Source: JASJAR01 sp038530285 (lineage in GTDB: Bacteria; Pseudomonadota; Alphaproteobacteria; Rhodobacterales; Rhodobacteraceae). Taken from it: a stretch of DNA of 64,000 bases. The position numbers were made by a program, and so were the translations under genes. The stretch is taken from NCBI GenBank assembly GCA_038530285.1, contig JBCBCY010000005.1, positions 124,001 through 188,000 of the forward strand, in the 5' to 3' direction. The notes beneath the pieces are model-generated. The model was not told the origin of the DNA and ran no database searches. It saw nothing but the letters and a program-made list of their open reading frames with translations. Positions 51,213-59,800 of this stretch are shown here, piece by piece. Within the stretch, counting starts at the first letter, position 1; every line of letters starts with the position of its first letter.

Positions 51213-53015
51213 CTAGACCGCAGCGGTTTTGGCGGCCCGATCCGAGCCTTCGAACTGCGCGTAAAGTCCCGCATATAGTCCCCCCTTGGCAATCAATGCG
51301 TCGTGGCTGCCCTCTTCGGCCACCCGGCCCTGATCCATCACGATAATGCGATCTACATCGCGCACAGTCGAGAGCCGATGGGCGACGATGATCGTTGTAC
51401 GCCCCTTTGCGGCGGCCTGGATGGCGGCACCCACATGGGTCTCTGACGCCACATCAAGTGCCGAGGTCGGTTCATCCAGCAACAAGATCGGCGGGTCGCG
51501 CAGCAAGACCCGAGCGATGGCGATGCGTTGGCGCTGCCCAACCGACAGGTTCGACCCGCCAGGATCGATTTCGGTGTCATAGCCCTGGGGCATCCGGTCG
51601 GCGAATTCATCGACACGGGCCTGCCGGGCCGCCTCGATCACCTTGGCATCGGGGACATCCAAGAGCCCCGCGGTCAGGTTTTCGCGAAGCGTGCCACGGA
51701 ACAAAAAGGGCACCTGCAGCACAAGGCCAACCTGGGTGCGCAAATCCGCCAGCGCGATCTGGTCGATGGCCACACCGCCGATGTGGATCGTGCCGGTATC
51801 TGGCTCGTTGAACCTTGGCAAAAGCTCCAGCACGGTGGATTTTCCCGCCCCGCTGGGGCCGACAATGGCCACGCGTTCGGCATCTTCAATCGTCAAGGTC
51901 AGATCATGGATCGCCCGGGTGCCACCGTCATGGGTGAAACTGACGCCCGTGATTTCTATTCGGCCGTTTTCCGGCAAGGTGCCGGACGCCCGGGCGCCAT
52001 CAACCTCGGGCGGCATCGCCAGCACCTTGTCTATGCGTTCGCGGGCTGCAAAAATCTGTACGGCTTGACCCAAAGCTGCCCCGATTTCCTGCACTTGCGG
52101 GTACAAAAGGCCAAGGCATACCAGGAACCCTGCAAGATCGCCCGGCGCGATCCAGTCGCGGGCCACAAACATTGCAGCCAGAAAGATCACGCCCGCGATG
52201 GCAAGGGCAATCAGGCCCGACAGCAACAGCGGGTGCAGTTCGGACAGAAAATCGCGGCGCAAAGTCTCACGGTAGGCGGCTGCGTTCACCGTACCGAACC
52301 GGTCGGCAAGTTTAGCTTCAAGCCGGAAGAGCTTGATTTCCTTGGGCCCTGCAAGTGTCTCTGACAGTTCACCCAGAAGCTCGCCCTGCCGGGCCTGCGC
52401 GCCATGGGCGCGGGTATGTATCCGGCGGACGAAGAGATTTGTCATCGCGATCATCGGCACAAAGACCGCGATCAGCACGGTTGCCAATTGCCAGGAAAAC
52501 CAGAACAGGGCCGCACCATAGACGGTGGCCAGAAACAAGGCGGGACACAGCGTCCCCAAAAGCCGTTTCATCGCATTGTGCAGCAATTCCAGATCATAGG
52601 TGAAGGCGTTGGTGACCTGCCCGTCCTCACCGCGTCGCAGCGCGCGCGGCGCCAGCGTCAGGATGTGCCGGTAAAGCCGATCGCGCAGATCGGTCACTAT
52701 TCCCAGACACAGCCGGGCCATCAAGAAGCGCCTGAGCGTGGTCATCAACAAGCTGGCAAAGGCAATCGCCAGGATCACGCCCAACTCGGCGGCCAGGTCT
52801 TCCAGCGGCAGCGCCGTCAGGATGTCTTCGGTCCTGCTGCGCACACGCAAGGGCAACAAAAGCCCCACGAAGGGGGACGCCAATGTCACAAGGGCCACAA
52901 CAAGCGTGGCGCGGCGGCGCGTCATCAGGTCTTGCCATAGCCAGCCGAGGCGCACGATCCGGCCGGACTGCGGCCCCGTTGCCTGGGGTGTGTCTGGGTT
53001 TTCAGCGACGCTCAT
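51213..53015 (-). CDS. ABC exporter (fused membrane and ATPase domains)
   Basis: A 600-residue half-transporter of the MsbA/lipid-drug exporter class, expected to act as a homodimer. A six-helix membrane domain (about 35-320) precedes an ATPase domain (about 355-590) with GPSGAGKST, the signature LSVGQRQRI and ILLLDEPTSALD. The substrate is unknown; a divergent GT8 glycosyltransferase gene starts 145 bases away. An AGGA precedes the ATG at 53015. Confidence 0.93.
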   Translation of the reverse strand: MSVAENPDTPQATGPQSGRIVRLGWLWQDLMTRRRATLVVALVTLASPFVGLLLPLRVRSRTEDILTALPLEDLAAELGVILAIAFASLLMTTLRRFLMARLCLGIVTDLRDRLYRHILTLAPRALRRGEDGQVTNAFTYDLELLHNAMKRLLGTLCPALFLATVYGAALFWFSWQLATVLIAVFVPMIAMTNLFVRRIHTRAHGAQARQGELLGELSETLAGPKEIKLFRLEAKLADRFGTVNAAAYRETLRRDFLSELHPLLLSGLIALAIAGVIFLAAMFVARDWIAPGDLAGFLVCLGLLYPQVQEIGAALGQAVQIFAARERIDKVLAMPPEVDGARASGTLPENGRIEITGVSFTHDGGTRAIHDLTLTIEDAERVAIVGPSGAGKSTVLELLPRFNEPDTGTIHIGGVAIDQIALADLRTQVGLVLQVPFLFRGTLRENLTAGLLDVPDAKVIEAARQARVDEFADRMPQGYDTEIDPGGSNLSVGQRQRIAIARVLLRDPPILLLDEPTSALDVASETHVGAAIQAAAKGRTTIIVAHRLSTVRDVDRIIVMDQGRVAEEGSHDALIAKGGLYAGLYAQFEGSDRAAKTAAV

Positions 53016-53160
53016 CGCGGTCCTGTGTCTTCGTGGCGGCTGGCGCCGGTCCCAACCGATTAGCGGCTCGCCGACACAGGGTCAAACGCTGCACCTTGAC
53101 CTTCCTTTGCGGGGCATGATCAAAGCTGGCGAAATACGCGTTCAAGGACATGCCCTTTCG

Positions 53161-54018
53161 ATGATTGATGTCGTCTTTTGCCTAGACAGGAATGTGATCC
53201 GTCCAATGATCGCGGCGATGAATTCGGTGGCTGAAAATGCCGCCACACCGGAAGATCTGCGGTTTTCCATCGCTGTGCCCGTGATCAAGGAAGATGCGCA
53301 AGCCATCCACGATGCGATCGCGGCAGCCTTTCCGAACCCGAAATTCACCTGGCGGACCGGGTCGGTCGAGCCGCCCGATTGGGTCGAACACTACGTCCGG
53401 GGCCGCGTCGGCAAGCCCGTTGACGACAGGGTCATACGCCAGCGGGCCATGAAATACGCCCGGCTTTATCTGACGGATATTTTCCCCGATGTCGGCAAGT
53501 TCATCTATTTCGATTGTGATGTGATCGTGCGCGATGATGTTGCAAAACTATGGCAGGAGGCCGCGATCAGCGACGCCCAGCCCTTTGCAGCGGCGCGTCA
53601 CATCTATTTCGGCCCGATGTATTTCCGCAAACCGCTGACCCATTTCCGGGCCGGTCTGAAAATTCGCCGCCCCTTCAACTCGGGCATGTTCGTCACCGAT
53701 GCGCGCGCCTGGGCCAAGGGGCCAAAAGACCGGATCCAGGCGATCCTGGACTGGGACGAGGCGCATGATTTCAAACTCTTTGGCCTACAGGATGAGCCAA
53801 TCTTGAACCTGGCGTTCACCGAGTACTTTCAGCTTTCCGCCCGCTGGAACCGCTGTGGCTATGGCAATCAGCCCTGGGTGGCGCGCTTGCTGAAAAAACC
53901 ACTTGAAGAGATGTCGGTGATCCATTGGTCGGGCGGGCATAACAAGCCGTGGTCGGACACATCGGTCGCTTATGCCGACGAATGGTGGGCCTACGACAAA
54001 GGCCCCGTGCCCGCCTAA
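53161..54018 (+). CDS. GT8-family glycosyltransferase
   Basis: A 285-residue cytoplasmic or membrane-peripheral enzyme of the LgtC/GT8 type that moves a sugar from UDP-sugar with retention of configuration. The opening IDVVFCLDRNVIRPMIAAMN, the metal-binding DxD (YFDCDVIV, about residue 120), PFNSGMFV and the late VIHWSGGHNKPW, where the His binds metal, are all present. The start at 53161 is set by the family N-terminus; a longer frame reaching back into the divergent ABC gene is excluded. The acceptor (LPS or exopolysaccharide) is not known. The end overlaps the convergent permease gene by 4 bases. Confidence 0.88.
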   Translation: MIDVVFCLDRNVIRPMIAAMNSVAENAATPEDLRFSIAVPVIKEDAQAIHDAIAAAFPNPKFTWRTGSVEPPDWVEHYVRGRVGKPVDDRVIRQRAMKYARLYLTDIFPDVGKFIYFDCDVIVRDDVAKLWQEAAISDAQPFAAARHIYFGPMYFRKPLTHFRAGLKIRRPFNSGMFVTDARAWAKGPKDRIQAILDWDEAHDFKLFGLQDEPILNLAFTEYFQLSARWNRCGYGNQPWVARLLKKPLEEMSVIHWSGGHNKPWSDTSVAYADEWWAYDKGPVPA

Positions 54019-55661
54019 CGGGTCTGCCGGGCCACCTGCCGACACAGCAGCAACACCGGCAACAGCCCGATGGCCGCGATCACCAGGCTTGGGACGGCCG
54101 CACCTTCCAACCGTTCGTCCGAAGCCAGCCGGAAGGCCTGGACCGCCAGCGTGTCGTAGTTGAACGGTCGCATGATCAAGGTCGCGGGCAGTTCCTTCAT
54201 CACGTCGACAAAGACGATCAGCGCCGCCGTCAAAAGGCTTGGGCGTAGGATCGGCACATGAACACGGCCCAACGTGCCCAGAACGCCGCGCCCCAGAACG
54301 CGAGAAGCGGCATCAATGTTGGGACTGACAGCCGCCATCCCCCCTTCGTAGGCGCCAAGGGCCGCGGCCAGAAACCGGATGACATAGGCCGCCACCAGCA
54401 CCCAGATCGAGCCGGTCAGCAACAACCCCGTCGATATGCCGAAGGTGTCGCGCATGAACGCATCAAGGGCATTGTCGAACCCTGCCAGGGGCACCATCAG
54501 CCCCACCGCGATCACACCGCCGGGCACCGCATAGCCTATGCGCGCAAGGTAGAATGCCAGCCGCGACGACGCCCCGGGCTTTATGCGTTGGAAGCTGCCG
54601 ATCACCATGGCCGCAGCCACCGTGACCACAGCTGCAATCGTGGCCAGGGTCAGAGAGTTGCGCACAAACCCGATGTAGCGGCGGCTGAGCAAATCCTGTT
54701 CGGACCCCAGCGCCATCGCCGATAAGGCAATGACAGGCACCACGACACCCAAAAGCACCGGCAGGGCACACACCGCAAAAGCCCCGGCCTGGGCGGCGCG
54801 CCCCAGCGGGATCCGTGCCATGGCTTCTTGCCGGCGCCCGTTGTGAAACCGCGCCTCGCCCCGGCTGGTGCGTTCCAACACGGCCAGAAACAGCGCAAAC
54901 CCCAAAAGCCCCAGGGCAAGCTGCGCGGCCCCGCCCCGATCTGCCAGCGAGAACCAGCTGGTGTAGATGCCCGTCGCATAGGTCTGCACCCCGAAATACG
55001 ATACGGTGCCAAAGTCGGCGATGGTCTCCATCATGGCCAGCAAGACACCCGCCGCGATGGCCGGACGCGCCAATGGCAAGGCGACGCGAAAAAACGCCCC
55101 GCGCGCTGATTGACCCAGCACGCGGGCGGCGAAAAACGTGCTGGCCGATTGGCCGAGGAATGCCGCGCGCGCCAGAAGATAGACGTAAGGGTACAGCACC
55201 AGCGTCAGGACCATCGCGGCCCCCCCGATAGAACGGATTTCGGGGAACCAGTAGTCCCGCGGGCCCCACCCGGTAACATCCCGCAGGGTCGATTGCACGA
55301 TGCCGGGATGATCAAGGATATGGGTATAGCCGTAGGCCAGCACGTAAGCCGGGAACGCCAGCGGCAGCACCAGGATCACCTCGAAGATGCGGCGGCCGGG
55401 AAAGGCGGTCATCGTCACCAGCCAGGCCGTCAGGGTTCCGATCACGAAACTGCCAAAGCCCACCGCTGCGACCATCACCAAGGTCGTTGAGGTATAGCGC
55501 CAAAGGACGGTCTCAGCGAGATGGGCGAGCGTTGCGATGTCGCTTGTCAGGGCCGCGGCCACAACCCCGATATGAGGCAAGGCCGCAATGGCCGCGACCG
55601 CGAGCGCGAGCACGGCAAGCCAGGTCTCACCCAGGGGTCTATTGAGGCGCGGGGCATCCAT
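54015..55661 (-). CDS. Iron(III)-type ABC permease, FbpB-like
   Basis: A 548-residue inner-membrane protein with two consecutive binding-protein-dependent transport permease domains (about 50-265 and 310-540), as in FbpB/SfuB/ThiP. EAA-loop text is visible in both halves (AARVLGQSARGAFFRVALPL and ASRVLGRGVLGTLGRVHVPI). The usual partners, a periplasmic FbpA and an ATPase FbpC, are not next to it, so they must be encoded elsewhere. Ferric iron is the usual substrate, but thiamine or phosphonate relatives cannot be ruled out. Confidence 0.88.
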   Translation of the reverse strand: MDAPRLNRPLGETWLAVLALAVAAIAALPHIGVVAAALTSDIATLAHLAETVLWRYTSTTLVMVAAVGFGSFVIGTLTAWLVTMTAFPGRRIFEVILVLPLAFPAYVLAYGYTHILDHPGIVQSTLRDVTGWGPRDYWFPEIRSIGGAAMVLTLVLYPYVYLLARAAFLGQSASTFFAARVLGQSARGAFFRVALPLARPAIAAGVLLAMMETIADFGTVSYFGVQTYATGIYTSWFSLADRGGAAQLALGLLGFALFLAVLERTSRGEARFHNGRRQEAMARIPLGRAAQAGAFAVCALPVLLGVVVPVIALSAMALGSEQDLLSRRYIGFVRNSLTLATIAAVVTVAAAMVIGSFQRIKPGASSRLAFYLARIGYAVPGGVIAVGLMVPLAGFDNALDAFMRDTFGISTGLLLTGSIWVLVAAYVIRFLAAALGAYEGGMAAVSPNIDAASRVLGRGVLGTLGRVHVPILRPSLLTAALIVFVDVMKELPATLIMRPFNYDTLAVQAFRLASDERLEGAAVPSLVIAAIGLLPVLLLCRQVARQTR

Positions 55662-55719
55662 CGGGTCTGTCCCTGACGAATTTAGTCGGGTTTTGCAAGA
55701 TGGGCCTTCAAGATTGGCC

Positions 55720-57366
55720 TTAGCGTTGCGCGGTCTGCCAATCGGGGTGCACCCATGGGGCGCGGTCGTCTGGCGGCAAGGGGGTGCGCCCCAAGATGTG
55801 ATCGGCCGCTTTCTCGCCCACCATGATGGAGGGCGCGTTGAGGTTTCCGTTGGTGATCTGGGGAAAGATCGAACTGTCCACCACCCGCAGGCCCTGGGTT
55901 CCGATCACGCGGGTGTCGGGGTCGACGACGGCCATGGGGTCATCGACCGCGCCCATCTTGCAGGTGCCGCAGGGGTGATAGGCGCTTTCGACATGCTCTT
56001 TGAGGAACCCGTCGAGTTCGGCATCAGATTGCAGGGCCGCGCCGGGCTGGATCTCATGGGCGAAATAGGGCGCCAGGCTGGGCTGGGTGAACAGCTCACG
56101 CACCAACCGCACGCCGGTTCGGAAATCAGCCCAGTCGCTGGGGTCCGACATATAGTTGAACGCGATCTTGGGGGCCAAGGCGGGATTGGGCGAGGCCAGC
56201 GTGACCGCCCCGCGCGAGGGCGAGCGCATCGGCCCGACATGGATCTGAAAGCCGTGCCCTTCGGCCGCCGCCTGCCCGTCATAGCGCATCGCAATCGGCA
56301 GAAAGTGCAATTGCAAGTCGGGGTAGTCCACGCCTGCGCGGCTGCGGATAAAGCCCAGCGTTTCGATCTGATTGCTGGCGCCGGGGCCTTTGCGCGTGAA
56401 CAGCCAGCGCGCGCCCACATAGGCCATGCCCAAAAGGTTATAGTACCGATAAAGCGTGATGGGTTGGGCGGCGGCGGCCTGCACATAGACCTCCAGATGG
56501 TCTTGCAGGTTTTGACCCACACCGGGCCGGTCTGCGACCACCGGGATGCCCAACGCGCTAAGATCCGCCCCCGGCCCTACCCCGCTGTGCAACAACAGCT
56601 TTGGCGAATTGAAGGCCGATGCGGCAAGAATGACCTCGCGCCGGGCTTTGAGGATGGACGTGCCCACCTCGACCCCGGTGGCGCGGGTGCCGTCAAACAG
56701 AATGCGGCGCGCCTGGCCGTGCACAAGGCGCACACCGAAGGCCCGGATGGCGGGTTTCAGATAGGCGCGTGCTGCCGACCAGCGCTGACCCTTGTGGATC
56801 GTCTGATCGGTGGGGCCGACGCCTTCTTGCCGGTGCCCGTTGTAGTCCGCGGTAGCGGCATAGCCGGCGTCGGATGCGGCAGCGACAAAGGCATCAAACA
56901 GCGGGTTCTCGCGTGGGCCCCGGGTGACATGCACGGGCCCGTTTGTGCCACGCCAGGCCGGGTCACCGCCCTGATCATTCGCGGTCCAGTTTTCCAACCG
57001 ATCAAAATAGGGCATCACATCGCGCGCCGCCCAGCCCCTGGCCCCCTGCGCCTGCCAGGCATCGAAATCACGGTGGTGCCCGCGCACCCAGACCATCCCG
57101 TTGATCGAAGAGGACCCGCCGAGCACCCGGCCGCGTGGCGCCGCCAGCCTGCGCCCCCCCAGATGGGGCTCCGGCTCGGTCCTGTAACCCCAATCATAGC
57201 GCGGCATGTTCATCGGGTAAGGCAAAGCGGCCGGCATCTGGATCAGGGGGCCAGCGTCAGACCCGCCGGCTTCCACCACGATGACGGACCGGCCGGCTTC
57301 GGCCAAACGATAGGCAACCGCGCATCCCGCAGAACCTGCTCCTACAACGATGTAATCGGCGCGCAT
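55720..57366 (-). CDS. GMC-family FAD oxidoreductase (choline-dehydrogenase-like)
   Basis: A 548-residue flavoprotein with the N-terminal FAD motif VVGAGSAGCAVAYRLAEAG, the GMC signature 1 region (RGRVLGGSSSINGMVWVRG) and signature 2 (ASAFNSPKLLLHSGVG). The C-terminal active site is HPCGTCKMG with NLNAPSIMVGEKAAD. GMC enzymes oxidise alcohols such as choline or other primary alcohols; betaine-aldehyde dehydrogenase and betI are not adjacent, so true choline dehydrogenase is unlikely. The substrate is unknown. Confidence 0.92.
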   Translation of the reverse strand: MRADYIVVGAGSAGCAVAYRLAEAGRSVIVVEAGGSDAGPLIQMPAALPYPMNMPRYDWGYRTEPEPHLGGRRLAAPRGRVLGGSSSINGMVWVRGHHRDFDAWQAQGARGWAARDVMPYFDRLENWTANDQGGDPAWRGTNGPVHVTRGPRENPLFDAFVAAASDAGYAATADYNGHRQEGVGPTDQTIHKGQRWSAARAYLKPAIRAFGVRLVHGQARRILFDGTRATGVEVGTSILKARREVILAASAFNSPKLLLHSGVGPGADLSALGIPVVADRPGVGQNLQDHLEVYVQAAAAQPITLYRYYNLLGMAYVGARWLFTRKGPGASNQIETLGFIRSRAGVDYPDLQLHFLPIAMRYDGQAAAEGHGFQIHVGPMRSPSRGAVTLASPNPALAPKIAFNYMSDPSDWADFRTGVRLVRELFTQPSLAPYFAHEIQPGAALQSDAELDGFLKEHVESAYHPCGTCKMGAVDDPMAVVDPDTRVIGTQGLRVVDSSIFPQITNGNLNAPSIMVGEKAADHILGRTPLPPDDRAPWVHPDWQTAQR

Positions 57367-57430
57367 GGTCTGGCCTCCGAGCGGGTGATGTCGTTTTTGC
57401 TATACGCCACCGGCGCGAAAGGGCAATCGG

Positions 57431-58060
57431 TCAAATCGCGGGAACATCCGGGTTCATGCTGTAAAGGCCGGTGTGCGACGCTTGGGCCAGGATATGTCCG
57501 TCCATCGCGGCCAGCACATCTGGCCCGGTGAACGCACCCGACAGACCCAGCGTGACCACATCAAGCGCATACAGCGTGACGTGGTAGTGGTGGACGATGC
57601 TGTCGTTCCACGGCGGGCATGGACCATCGTAGCCGCCATACTCGCCGCCCATGTCCGCGTCGCCTTTGAACCAATCGGTGTAGCTGTTGATGCCCGTCGT
57701 GCCGTGGGGCCCGGGCCCGGGGGTCTTGCCACCCGGCGTGACACCGGCACTGTCAGCGCCTTCGGAAATCGCGGTCCGGTCCGCGGGGATGTCCACAAGC
57801 ACCCAATGATAGAACGTGATCCGCGCCAGATCGGACGGAACGACGCGGTCTTCGCGGTTCACATCTTCTGGTGAGGACGGCACATCAGGGTCGTGGATCA
57901 GCACGGCAAACGACTTTGTGCCACCCGGCGCGCCCTGCCATGCAAGCTCAGGATTGATGTTGTCGGAAAGTTCGAATGGGCCGTCGTCGGGGATCCGCGC
58001 TAAGGCAAATTTCGACGGGATCGCGCCGCCGTCCGGCCAGCTCTGGATCGTAAGTTTCAT
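57431..58060 (-). CDS. YbhB/YbcL-type phosphatidylethanolamine-binding-like protein
   Basis: A 209-residue soluble protein of the bacterial PEBP (Raf-kinase-inhibitor-like) family. It has the ligand-pocket segments NINPELAWQGAPGGTKSFAV, LIHDPDVP and TFYHWVLVDIP, the GINSYTDW loop, and YDGPCPPWNDSIVHHYHVTL before the last strands. The biological role of bacterial members is unclear. The start at 58060 is set by MKLTIQSW; an upstream in-frame start adds 25 unrelated residues. Confidence 0.9.
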   Translation of the reverse strand: MKLTIQSWPDGGAIPSKFALARIPDDGPFELSDNINPELAWQGAPGGTKSFAVLIHDPDVPSSPEDVNREDRVVPSDLARITFYHWVLVDIPADRTAISEGADSAGVTPGGKTPGPGPHGTTGINSYTDWFKGDADMGGEYGGYDGPCPPWNDSIVHHYHVTLYALDVVTLGLSGAFTGPDVLAAMDGHILAQASHTGLYSMNPDVPAI

Positions 58061-58356
58061 ACCTCTGCCCCCAAGCAGCAAGCGGTCATGGTCGCTGCGC
58101 CCAGTAAGACAAAGCAAGGGGTCGATGACAATCAAAGAAATTTTGCAGAACGATCAGATTTGCGGCGCCACGCCCTTGATCGGCACCAGGCCGGTTGGTC
58201 CGGGGCACATACGCTGCCTCGCGGTCTTCAAAAAACGCGCGTCCACAAGGCATTCGATACTGTTGCGATTGGGGGCGCCGAGGGCTGAACGGCGTCTGCA
58301 CAAGCCCTACACAACACCTGCGCATCCCCTGCATCGGCATTTGCAATGAAGGGGTC

Positions 58357-59778
58357 ATGACAAAGCTGCCGACCCAATTTGCAACGTTCGCCCTGACCCT
58401 GGCATCGATTGTGCTGGCCCTGGACCCCTTGCGATGGCTGGTGCGGACCTGGCAGGACCCGTCCTATCAGTCTTACGGGCATTGGTATGTGGCCGCCCTG
58501 CTGGGCGCAGTTGCCCTGTCCGCAGCCAGCGGGCCTGCCGCGCGGCCGCGGCAGACAGAAGGTCTATTACTGATCTTTCTGGCCGCCGCGATGGTCCGGC
58601 TACTGGGCCAGGTCCTTGCCGTGAATATCCTGTCGGCACTGGCCTTGGCGATTGACGTCTTTGCCATTGCGCGGCTGATGCGGCTTGACCTGCGGCCCCG
58701 TGCGCTGTCGCCTGTCTGGCTGTCGGCGTTCTTTCTGTTTGCCCTGCCTTTGGCACCGATCCTTGAGCGGGTCCTTGGCTTTCCCCTGCAAATGGCATCG
58801 GCCCGCGTCAGTTGTGCGATGCTGCGCCCGTTTTTTGCCGATCTCGACTGCGCGAGCGTCCGGCTGAAGGTGAACGCGGTCGACGTGCTGGTGGACCTGC
58901 CGTGTTCGGGCGCGACCGGTCTTTTGCTGATGCTCACCTTGTGGACGGGGATGAACGTCTGGCTGCGCCCGGGGCCTTTAACCGCAGCCCTTGGTCTGGT
59001 GGCAACGCTGGCGGCGGCCCTTTTGGGCAATGGTCTTCGCATCACATTGCTGGCCGGCGGTCTGGGCCTGGGACTGAACACGATGGACCCCGTCGCCCAT
59101 ACCACCATTGGCATCGTGTCGCTTGCCCTGTCCGCCTTGCCGATTATGGTGCTTTACCGCCCCGCCCCGCGCGCAGCACCCGTCCCACGTTTGTCCTTAC
59201 CCGCCCTGCCGTCGTACCTTCTGACACCGCTGGCCTGTGCGGCTGTTCTCGCTGCGGTCTGGATCGTGTCGCTGCCCAAAGACCCGGTGGATACCTCCGG
59301 CCGTATTGCCCAGCGCGCCCTGCCCAGCCAGCTTTTGGGGCACCGGCGCCAGGCGCAAACCCTGAGCGCGGTCGAGCAGCGCTATTTTGAGGCGTACGGC
59401 GGGCTGGCCCAAAAGGCGAGCTATGGTGCGCTGGGGCTGAACATCGTCCAGACGGGTGCGCCGCTGCGCCATCTTCATGATCCGTCGACCTGTCTTTTGG
59501 GCATGGGCTACGACGTCACATTCCTGGGCACACGGTTTGATCCGCTGCCGAGCTCGATCTACCGCGCCACAAGCCCCGACGGACAGGTCTGGCATGTCGC
59601 TGTCAGCTATGTCTCCGACGACGGGCACCGCACCGCCAGCGTCGGCGAAGCGGTCTGGACCTGGCTGACGGGCCGGTCCCACCGCTGGACCTCCGTGCAG
59701 CGGATCACACCGATTTCCCTCCCCCCAGAGGCCAGGGCCGCGTTCGAGCAGGCGGCCCTGGCAGCTTTGGACATCTAG
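58357..59778 (+). CDS. Exosortase (XrtT-like)
   Basis: A 473-residue inner-membrane cysteine protease-transpeptidase. About eight hydrophobic segments carry the exosortase triad: Cys in DLPCSGATGLLLMLTLWTG (about 186), Arg in GNGLRITLLAGG (about 229) and His in AHTTIGIVSLALSA (about 248). A periplasmic C-terminal domain (about 310-473) has LHDPSTCLLGMGYDV and WHVAVSYVSD, like the EpsI-type extension of longer exosortases. AAGGGG precedes the ATG at 58357; a 54-codon upstream extension is excluded. Directly downstream lie a VIT/VWA protein and a two-component pair, the arrangement I recall for XrtT; that subtype is from memory. Confidence 0.88.
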   Translation: MTKLPTQFATFALTLASIVLALDPLRWLVRTWQDPSYQSYGHWYVAALLGAVALSAASGPAARPRQTEGLLLIFLAAAMVRLLGQVLAVNILSALALAIDVFAIARLMRLDLRPRALSPVWLSAFFLFALPLAPILERVLGFPLQMASARVSCAMLRPFFADLDCASVRLKVNAVDVLVDLPCSGATGLLLMLTLWTGMNVWLRPGPLTAALGLVATLAAALLGNGLRITLLAGGLGLGLNTMDPVAHTTIGIVSLALSALPIMVLYRPAPRAAPVPRLSLPALPSYLLTPLACAAVLAAVWIVSLPKDPVDTSGRIAQRALPSQLLGHRRQAQTLSAVEQRYFEAYGGLAQKASYGALGLNIVQTGAPLRHLHDPSTCLLGMGYDVTFLGTRFDPLPSSIYRATSPDGQVWHVAVSYVSDDGHRTASVGEAVWTWLTGRSHRWTSVQRITPISLPPEARAAFEQAALAALDI

Positions 59779-59800
59779 ACATCTGAAAAAGGACCACACC

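Noticed and set aside
52738..53160. Upstream extension of the GT8 gene
   Set aside because: It overlaps the divergent ABC exporter start, and GT8 proteins begin at the hydrophobic strand found just after 53161.
55720..57366. Calling the GMC oxidoreductase betA (choline dehydrogenase)
   Set aside because: The family fits, but no betB, betI or choline transporter is adjacent and GMC paralogues with other substrates are common in roseobacters.
55588..57531. A 647-codon plus-strand open frame
   Set aside because: Antisense to the GMC oxidoreductase gene; no family features.
58061..58356. Possible small gene upstream of the exosortase (starting MTIKEILQNDQ at about 58126)
   Set aside because: The ending is rich in Arg, His and Pro with no family resemblance, and no convincing ribosome-binding site precedes it; this 296-base stretch is more likely the divergent promoter region.
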